Assembly: GCF_014203705.1 (NCBI RefSeq)
Contig: NZ_JACHJR010000001.1
Location: 2,976,001-3,040,000, forward strand
Direction of reading: 5' to 3'
Length of the DNA: 64,000 nt
Origin: Kitasatospora gansuensis
GTDB taxonomy: Bacteria > Actinomycetota > Actinomycetes > Streptomycetales > Streptomycetaceae
A program made the translations under genes and the position numbers. This document shows positions 58,890-64,000 of this stretch, one piece after another (position 1 is the stretch's first letter; every line of letters starts with the position of its first letter). The notes beneath the pieces are model-generated. The model was not told the origin of the DNA. It searched no databases and worked only from the letters and a program-made list of their open reading frames with translations.

Positions 58890-59903
58890 ATGATGGATGG
58901 AACCGTCGCCGGAGGCCGTCCCGAGGTCCGGCTCAACCGCTCTGACGTGGGGCGACGGGTCTCCGTACGGCGTATTTCGGAGCTCGTGAACGACCGTCCG
59001 GTGTTCCGCGATGTGATCGGTGTGCTCGCCCGTTGGGACGATCTTGGCCTCACCGTGGTGCCCAGGACCGGCCCCGAGGTCTCCTTCCCGGAGAATCTGC
59101 TGGTGGCCGGCAAGCCGGTCCCGCTCTTCCCGGCCCGCCGCGCCCCACTGCCCGTCAGTTCCCCGGCCGAGCTGCAGCGGACGGCCGCCCGGGGCTGGCC
59201 GGCCGTCGAGCAGGAACCGCTCGGCGAGTGGACGCTGCGCGCCTCCGCCGGTTTCACCCGGCGGGCCAACTCGGTCCAGACGCTAGGCGATCCGGGCCTC
59301 CCGCTGCCCGAGGCGCTGGACGTGGTCCGGGACTGGTACGCCGCGCGCGGCCTACCCGCCGTCCTCGAGGTGACCACCCCGGGCTCGCCGCCCGAGCTGG
59401 CCGACGAACTGGCCCGGCTCGGTGCCGCGGAGGCCCCGACCATGATCCGCGTCGCGCCGCTGGCCGGGCTGGTGAAGCTCGGCTCGGGCCACGACCGCGT
59501 ACGGCTCTCCCGGACCGCCGACGCCGGCTGGCTCTCCCGCTACCGCCGGGTCACCGGCGACCCCGAGGTCGAACGGGCCGCCCACCAGGTGCTGCACGGC
59601 GGCCCCTCGGTCTGGTTCGCCACCGTGCCCGGCGCACCGGGACAGCCGCCGACAGCGATCGGACGGTGCGTCATCGACGGCCCCTGGGCCTGCTTCAGCG
59701 CGATCGAGGTGGACCCGCCCGCCCGCCGGAGCGGACTGGCCTCCACCGTGATGGCCGTGCTGGCGGCCCGCGCTGCCGAGGAGGGCGCCACCGGCGCCTA
59801 CCTCCAGGTCGAGGTGGAGAACACCGGCGCGATCGCCCTCTACGACCGACTGGGCTTCACCACCAGTCACACTTACCACTACGCCGGCCTGCCCCGGCGG
59901 TAG
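58890..59903 (+). CDS. GNAT family N-acetyltransferase
   Basis: A 337-aa protein. The C-terminal acetyl-CoA fold has VDPPARRSGLASTVMAVLAA (motif A, about 275-295) and YLQVEVENTGAIALYDRLGF. The N-terminal half is a second, diverged domain starting RLNRSDVGRRVSVRRISELV, a beta-rich stretch often annotated with an SH3-like fold in this streptomycete family. ATG at 58890 sits eight bases after AGGAGG; ATG at 58893 is equally possible. The acceptor substrate is unknown. The next gene starts 20 bases later. Confidence 0.85.
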   Translation: MMDGTVAGGRPEVRLNRSDVGRRVSVRRISELVNDRPVFRDVIGVLARWDDLGLTVVPRTGPEVSFPENLLVAGKPVPLFPARRAPLPVSSPAELQRTAARGWPAVEQEPLGEWTLRASAGFTRRANSVQTLGDPGLPLPEALDVVRDWYAARGLPAVLEVTTPGSPPELADELARLGAAEAPTMIRVAPLAGLVKLGSGHDRVRLSRTADAGWLSRYRRVTGDPEVERAAHQVLHGGPSVWFATVPGAPGQPPTAIGRCVIDGPWACFSAIEVDPPARRSGLASTVMAVLAARAAEEGATGAYLQVEVENTGAIALYDRLGFTTSHTYHYAGLPRR

Positions 59904-59923
59904 CGTCACCGGAGAGTGTGGAA

Positions 59924-60796
59924 GTGACCGAGCAGAGCCGTGCACGTTTCCGCGCCGAGGCCAGGGCCGACAACCCCGACCCGGTGCTGCTCTGTGTGCT
60001 CGCCGCCGCCGAGCACACGCTGGCCGAGCCGCCCGCCGACGGCTCCGAACCGCCCACTCTGGACGAGCTGGTGGCGGCCTGCCAGGCCGCGCTCGACCGG
60101 CACGCCGCCGCCGTCCGGCTGGCGGTGCGCGAGCGGGCACCGGGCGGGGCGGACGAGGTCGCCGCGCTGCTGGCGGCCGTGCTCGGCGGGCGGGAGCGGT
60201 TCCACGGCCGGCCGTCCGACTACCGGCGGCTGGAGTCCTCGCTGCTGCCGGACGTGCTGCGGCGGCGGCGTGGCCTGCCGATCATGCTCGCGCTGGTCTG
60301 GCAGACGGTGGCCCGCCGGGCCGGGCTGACCGTCCACGGGGTGGCGCTGCCGGGCCACTTCATCGTCGCGGTCGGCGACCCGGCCGGCGGCGCGGAGTAC
60401 GTCCTGGCCGACCCGTACCACGGCGGCAGGCTGCTCGACCTGCCCGACGTGACCCGGCTGGCCACCGCCGCCGGGCACCACTTCTCCCCCGAAATGCTCG
60501 CCCCCGCACAGCCGTTGGACGTCGTCCTGCGGGTCCTCGGCAACATCCGCAGCTGGGCCGCCGACCGCCCCGAACACGCCCGTGCCCAGCTCTGGGCCAC
60601 CGAACTCTCCCTGCTGCTCCCCCGCCACCCCGCCCAGCTCCGCCTGGAACGCGCCCAACTCCTGGTCCGCACCGGCGACTTCATCGCGGGCGCAGCCGAG
60701 ATGGAGGCCTACGCGGAGATCCTGGACGCCTTCGACCCCGACGGAGCGACCCGCACCCGCCACGAAGCCCGCGCGGCGCGGCACCGTCTCAACTAA
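59924..60796 (+). CDS. Transglutaminase-like/SirB1-type protein
   Basis: A 290-aa protein with a transglutaminase-like core. YRRLESSLLPDVLRRRRGLP, IMLALVWQTVARRAGLTVHG, VALPGHFIVAVGD (His) and ADPYHGGRLLD follow the SirB1 family pattern, in which the catalytic Cys is often lost; none is visible at the expected place. The C-terminal part has a TPR-like helix set (RHPAQLRLERAQLLVRTGDF). GTG at 59924 is used; GTG at 59918 is close. Probably co-transcribed with the GNAT gene. Confidence 0.8.
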   Translation: MTEQSRARFRAEARADNPDPVLLCVLAAAEHTLAEPPADGSEPPTLDELVAACQAALDRHAAAVRLAVRERAPGGADEVAALLAAVLGGRERFHGRPSDYRRLESSLLPDVLRRRRGLPIMLALVWQTVARRAGLTVHGVALPGHFIVAVGDPAGGAEYVLADPYHGGRLLDLPDVTRLATAAGHHFSPEMLAPAQPLDVVLRVLGNIRSWAADRPEHARAQLWATELSLLLPRHPAQLRLERAQLLVRTGDFIAGAAEMEAYAEILDAFDPDGATRTRHEARAARHRLN

Positions 60797-60808
60797 CGGT
60801 TCGGAAGA

Positions 60809-60906
60809 CAGGGGCTCGGCGCTCTGCTGATGTGCGGCTCCGCCGCGTGGGCGACGCCAACCTCAGGAGCGTTCAACGTACGGGTGTGGTCAGGTACTTT
60901 CGCCTT
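60809..60906 (-). repeat. Interspersed repeat, copy 8 (reverse, partly decayed)
   Basis: On the minus strand: GCGAAAGTACCTGACC (one base changed), module TACGTTGAACGCTCCTGAGG, then a diverged segment and the arm remnant CCGAGCCCCTG. The left arm is absent: the core starts six bases after the stop codon of the response regulator gene, the same truncation as copy 1. It lies between convergent genes. Confidence 0.75.
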
Positions 60907-60908
60907 TC

Positions 60909-61514
60909 CTAGAGCCACCCCTTCTCGCGGGCGAGCCGCACCGCCTCGGCCCGGTTGCGCGCCGAGGTCTTCTGGATCGCCATCGACAGATAGTTCCGCA
61001 CGGTCCCCTCGGACAGGTGCAGCCGCGCCGCGATCTCGGCGTTCACCGCCCCGTCCGCCGCCGCCGCGAGGACGTCGCGTTCCCGGGCCGTCAGGGGATT
61101 GGCGCCCTCCGCGAGGGCTGCCGCGGCCAGCGTGGGGTCGATCACCCGCTCGCCCCGGAGCACCCGCCGGATCGCCTCCGCGAGCTCCGCCGCGGGGGCG
61201 TCCTTGACCAGGAAGGCGTCCGCCCCGGCCTCCATCGCGCGGCGCAGGTAGCCGGGCCGGCCGAAGGTGGTGGCGATCACCACCCGGGTGTCCGGTGCCG
61301 CCCGGCGGAGTTCGGCCGCCGCCTCGATGCCGGTCATCCCGGGCATCTCGATGTCCAGCACCGCGACCTGGACCTGATGGTCCAGCACCGCGGCCACCAC
61401 CTCGTCGCCGCGCGCCACTTGGGCGACCACGTCGATGTCACCCTCGAGCGAGAGCAGCGCGGCCAGCGCCTCCCGCACCATTCCCTGGTCTTCGGCCAGC
61501 AGCACCCTGATCAT
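60909..61514 (-). CDS. NarL/LuxR family response regulator
   Basis: A 201-aa two-component regulator. The receiver domain has the acidic pocket in LLAEDQGM, the phospho-acceptor Asp in VAVLDIEMPG (about 54), Thr in IATTFG and Lys in FLVKDAP. The C-terminal helix-turn-helix is LTARERDVLAAAADGAVNAE, then IAARLHLSEGTVRNYLSMAI. It overlaps the kinase gene by four bases (ATGA). It is last in the ABC transporter/kinase operon, which it probably controls. Confidence 0.93.
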   Translation of the reverse strand: MIRVLLAEDQGMVREALAALLSLEGDIDVVAQVARGDEVVAAVLDHQVQVAVLDIEMPGMTGIEAAAELRRAAPDTRVVIATTFGRPGYLRRAMEAGADAFLVKDAPAAELAEAIRRVLRGERVIDPTLAAAALAEGANPLTARERDVLAAAADGAVNAEIAARLHLSEGTVRNYLSMAIQKTSARNRAEAVRLAREKGWL

Positions 61515-62767
61515 TCGGGCACACTATCGGCCACCGCGCTGACCGGGACCAGTGCCCGCAGGCGGAATCCCTTCCCCCGTACGCCCGGGCCGGTGTCGAG
61601 CCGGCCGCCGACCAGGGCGAGCCGCTCCTGCAGGCCCGAAAGGCCGTTCCCGGCCGGTGACTTGCCCGGTCCGCGGCCGTTGTCGCTGACCTCCAGGACG
61701 GCGAACCGGCTGCCGTCCTCCTCCCAGGTGCGGTCGAGTCCGATGCCGCACCTGGTGGCGCCCTGGCCGTGCCGGACCACGTTGGTGACCGCCTCCCGGA
61801 GTGCCCAGGCGAGTGCGGCGGCCTCCGGGGCCGCCAGGTCGGGCTGCGGGTCGGCGATCGCCGGGTCGGCCTCGACCGTGATCTGGGCCGCCGTCAGGGC
61901 GCTGCGGGCGGCGGCGAGTTCGACCGCCAGGGTGGGGCGGCGGAAGCCGCCGATCGCCTCCCGGACGTCGGTCAGCGCCTGCCGGGCGACCTGCTCGATG
62001 TCGTCCACCTGGGCCCGGCCGGCCTCGCCCTTGTCCTGGTCGAGCAGTCGGCCGGCCAGCTGGGCCTTGATGGTGATCAGCGAGAGCGAGTGGCCGAGCA
62101 GGTCGTGCAGGTCGCGGGCGAGCCGCAGCCGCTCCTCCGAGGCCGCCAGGTGGGCCACCGTGGCCCGGGCCTCGCGGAGTTCGCGCATGGTGCTGATCAG
62201 CCGCTGCAGGCCGTTCATGGCCAGCCCGCTGAGGAAGCAGGGCAGCACGATCGCCGCCATGGTGTCGCGTTCGGTGTGGATCAGCAGGCCCACCAGCAGC
62301 GCCAGCGCGGTGATCCCGGCCACCCCGATCAGGCCGAGTCTGGGCGGCAGTACGGCTCCGACGCAGACCGAGGTGTACGTGAACAGCACCAGCCAGGGCA
62401 CCCCGAAGGTGAGCGAGGTGCTCAGCGCGAGCAGCAGCATCACCCCCGCCACCACCAGGCCGCCGTGCCAGTGCGGGGAGGCCATCGAGCGGACCGCCAC
62501 CATGCCCAGGTAGGCGAACAGGAAGAGGCTCAGCGCGACCCAGCCGACGATCTTGCCCGCCAGGGTGTGCTCGTCGCCGAGCAGGTCCTCCACCGGGTAG
62601 AAGAGGTAGACCATCCAGAGCAGCATCCAGGCGAGTTTGACCACCAGTTGGCGGGCGTTCTCGACCCGTGCGCCGGGTACGACGGCGAACGACTCGGTGG
62701 CACCGCCCGCCCCCGTCCCGGTGGGACGGAAGCGGGCGGGGAGGAACTTCGACATGCCGGCCATCAT
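61511..62767 (-). CDS. Sensor histidine kinase (NarX/DesK type)
   Basis: A 418-aa kinase with about six membrane helices at 40-205, starting VVKLAWMLLWMVYLFYPVED. The dimerisation/phosphorylation site is RLRLARDLHDLLGHSLSLI (His near 240). The HATPase domain has AWALREAVTNVVRHG and VLEVSDNGRGPG. With few external residues it probably senses the membrane or its transporter, as DesK- and BceS-like kinases do. ATG at 62767 overlaps the permease stop. MSKFL at 62755 is an alternative start. Confidence 0.92.
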   Translation of the reverse strand: MMAGMSKFLPARFRPTGTGAGGATESFAVVPGARVENARQLVVKLAWMLLWMVYLFYPVEDLLGDEHTLAGKIVGWVALSLFLFAYLGMVAVRSMASPHWHGGLVVAGVMLLLALSTSLTFGVPWLVLFTYTSVCVGAVLPPRLGLIGVAGITALALLVGLLIHTERDTMAAIVLPCFLSGLAMNGLQRLISTMRELREARATVAHLAASEERLRLARDLHDLLGHSLSLITIKAQLAGRLLDQDKGEAGRAQVDDIEQVARQALTDVREAIGGFRRPTLAVELAAARSALTAAQITVEADPAIADPQPDLAAPEAAALAWALREAVTNVVRHGQGATRCGIGLDRTWEEDGSRFAVLEVSDNGRGPGKSPAGNGLSGLQERLALVGGRLDTGPGVRGKGFRLRALVPVSAVADSVPE

Positions 62768-63489
62768 GCCTGCTTGGTGTCCTTGCGGTAGAGGAAGGCC
62801 GCTCCGGCGACGAAGACCACCAGGAAGCCGGTCAGTCCGGCCACTGCGGCGAGGTTCAGCGACTGGCCCGGCTGCACGAAGGTGGCCAACTGGTTGTACA
62901 GGTACACCGGGTTGAACTGGGCCACCGACTTGAGCGAGTCCCCGATCGGGAACCAGGTGCCGCCGAACAGGGCCATCAACATGTAGACGATCATCACGAT
63001 CGGCTGCACCGCGTCGGGCTGGGCCGCGTAGCCCAGCGCCACGCCGAGCGCCGCGAAGACGAAGCTGCCGAGCCAGAGGGCCAGGCCGAGGCCGAGCCAC
63101 TGGGCGACCGAGAGCGAGACACCCTCGAAGGCGCCGATCACGAAGACCACCACGATCGCGGGCAGCGTGGTGACCGCGCAGGAGGCGATCTTGGCGATGG
63201 TGTACGCCCGGCCGGGCAGCGCGGTCAGCCGCAACTGCCGGACCCAGCCGCTCTTCCGCTCCAGCGAGATCCGCTGCGCGCTGCCGGTGAGCACCGCGCC
63301 GACCGCGCCGAAGGTGGCCATCGAGACCATGAAGTACGCCTTCACCGACACCCCGCCGGCCACCGTGTCGGAGCTGCCGTAGGCGTTGATGAAGAAGACG
63401 TAGAGCAGGGCCGGGTAGAGCACCGTGAACATCAGGTAGCGCTTGTTCCGGAGGGTCCGCAGGATCTCGAGCTGCACCAGGGTCTTCAT
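62764..63489 (-). CDS. ABC-2 type transporter permease
   Basis: A 241-aa membrane protein with six helices, e.g. YLMFTVLYPALLYVFFINAY, YFMVSMATFGAVGAVLTGSA and GLTGFLVVFVAGAAFLYR. It belongs to the DrrB-like ABC-2 class that exports drugs or lipids. ATG at 63489 overlaps the ATPase stop by four bases. The four-gene unit (ATPase, permease, kinase, response regulator) suggests an inducible antibiotic-export or envelope-stress module. Confidence 0.9.
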   Translation of the reverse strand: MKTLVQLEILRTLRNKRYLMFTVLYPALLYVFFINAYGSSDTVAGGVSVKAYFMVSMATFGAVGAVLTGSAQRISLERKSGWVRQLRLTALPGRAYTIAKIASCAVTTLPAIVVVFVIGAFEGVSLSVAQWLGLGLALWLGSFVFAALGVALGYAAQPDAVQPIVMIVYMLMALFGGTWFPIGDSLKSVAQFNPVYLYNQLATFVQPGQSLNLAAVAGLTGFLVVFVAGAAFLYRKDTKQA

Positions 63490-64000
63490 CGCGCGGTCTC
63501 CTCGTCGGCCTCGCCGGTGATGGTCAGGAAGGCCTGCTCCAGGCCCAGGCTGGTGACTTCCAGGGCCCGCGGGTAGAGCCCGGCCCGGTACAGGCCGGCC
63601 ACCCCGGCGTCGGCGTCGGTGCTGCGGATCCGGACGCTGCGCACGCCGTCCGGACGGGTCGTCAGGTCCAGGCCCACGGTGCCGGGGAGGGCGCGCAGCA
63701 CGCTCTCCCCGGCGGCCCCGTCGGCGGGGTGCAGCTCGAAGGAGATCCGGCGGGCGCCGGCCTTGGCCTTGATCTCGGCGGAGGTGCCGTCGGCGATCAG
63801 CCGGCCCCGGTGCAGCACCAGCACCCGGTCGGCGATCGAGTCCGCCTCCTCCAGGTAGTGGGTGGCGAACAGCACCGTGCGGCCCGCGTCGGCCTCGGCC
63901 CGCATCGCGGCCCAGAACTGCTGGCGGACCGAGACGTCCATACCGGTGGTCGGCTCGTCCAGCACGATCAGGTCGTTGGCCCCGGCGATCGCGAGGGCGA
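63486..64000 (-). CDS. ABC transporter ATP-binding protein (partial, 5' end outside window)
   Basis: C-terminal part only. Visible: the Walker B region LIVLDEPTTGMD, the switch His in VLFATHYLEEADSIADRV, and the long C-terminal extension of the DrrA/CcmA class ending SLGLEQAFLTITGEADEETA. The Walker A and signature motifs lie beyond base 64000. It is the first visible gene of the exporter/two-component operon. Confidence 0.92.
   Translation of the reverse strand, partial: ALAIAGANDLIVLDEPTTGMDVSVRQQFWAAMRAEADAGRTVLFATHYLEEADSIADRVLVLHRGRLIADGTSAEIKAKAGARRISFELHPADGAAGESVLRALPGTVGLDLTTRPDGVRSVRIRSTDADAGVAGLYRAGLYPRALEVTSLGLEQAFLTITGEADEETAR

Noticed and set aside
1..64000. tRNA, rRNA, CRISPR, prophage or secondary-metabolite genes
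   Set aside because: No cloverleaf-like sequence, direct-repeat array, phage structural gene or synthase-type gene was seen on either strand.

Overview
The window is high-GC actinobacterial chromosome, most like Streptomyces or Kitasatospora. Third codon positions are almost all G or C, so most long reading frames are shadows of real genes. GTG starts and ATGA/GTGA/TGATG overlaps are common, and several families are typical of streptomycetes. I see no tRNA, rRNA, CRISPR array, prophage or biosynthetic cluster. Most of the window is conserved core chromosome with small insertions.

Region by region. 1-9.5 kb: GntR regulator, anti-sigma-type ATPase, NAD(+) diphosphatase, M20 dipeptidase, a PadR-controlled FtsX-type ABC transporter and an EEP-family hydrolase. 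9.5-31.4 kb: a block whose gene content and order resemble, from memory, M. tuberculosis Rv3199c-Rv3211. It holds nudC (further upstream), an AdnAB-like helicase-nuclease pair, an alkyltransferase-like protein, moeZ, an alpha/beta hydrolase, a TetR regulator, a DUF3107 protein, a ferritin-like protein and an RhlE-like helicase. A three-gene sugar cassette (glycosyltransferase, membrane protein, epimerase) and a kinase/flippase-like membrane protein lie inside it. 31.6-40.8 kb: mixed genes including a 48-aa ORF behind a SigR-like promoter, PHP, MarC, CorA with a structured leader, an IS982-type element and an EamA exporter. 41-49.4 kb: MerR, VOC, MgtE_N/CBS, DUF1003, Mrp, tatB, an anti-sigma factor, a SigE-like sigma factor and an O-methyltransferase, resembling Rv1220c-Rv1239c. 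49.5-58.8 kb: DUF3117, enoyl-CoA hydratase, tagI, DivIVA, folP-like, LOG, dapE, dapC and fdxA, resembling Rv1177-Rv1211; dapE and dapC serve the diaminopimelate/lysine pathway. 58.9-64 kb: GNAT, a transglutaminase-like protein and a two-component/ABC exporter operon cut by the window end.

The main unexplained structure is a family of about 115-150-bp interspersed repeats, eight copies in 64 kb. They have long inverted terminal arms (CAGGGGCTCGGGGAACTGCG and its complement) around a conserved core (GCGAAAGTGCCTGACC). One copy separates the two helicase-nuclease subunits, and one supplies the last 11 codons of a phosphatase gene. The core comes in interchangeable half-modules. A second striking event is a 1.6-kb IS982-like unit with a passenger gene, inserted at a CTAG that carries the stop codons of two convergent genes.

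Other points worth a look: a SigR/SigE-type promoter with an 18-base spacer ahead of the sigE-like gene and another ahead of the 48-aa ORF; a leader ORF before corA whose ribosome-binding site can pair with its own 3' end; and two genes (RhlE-like helicase, O-methyltransferase) with no ordinary start codon where the family and ribosome-binding site place the start.
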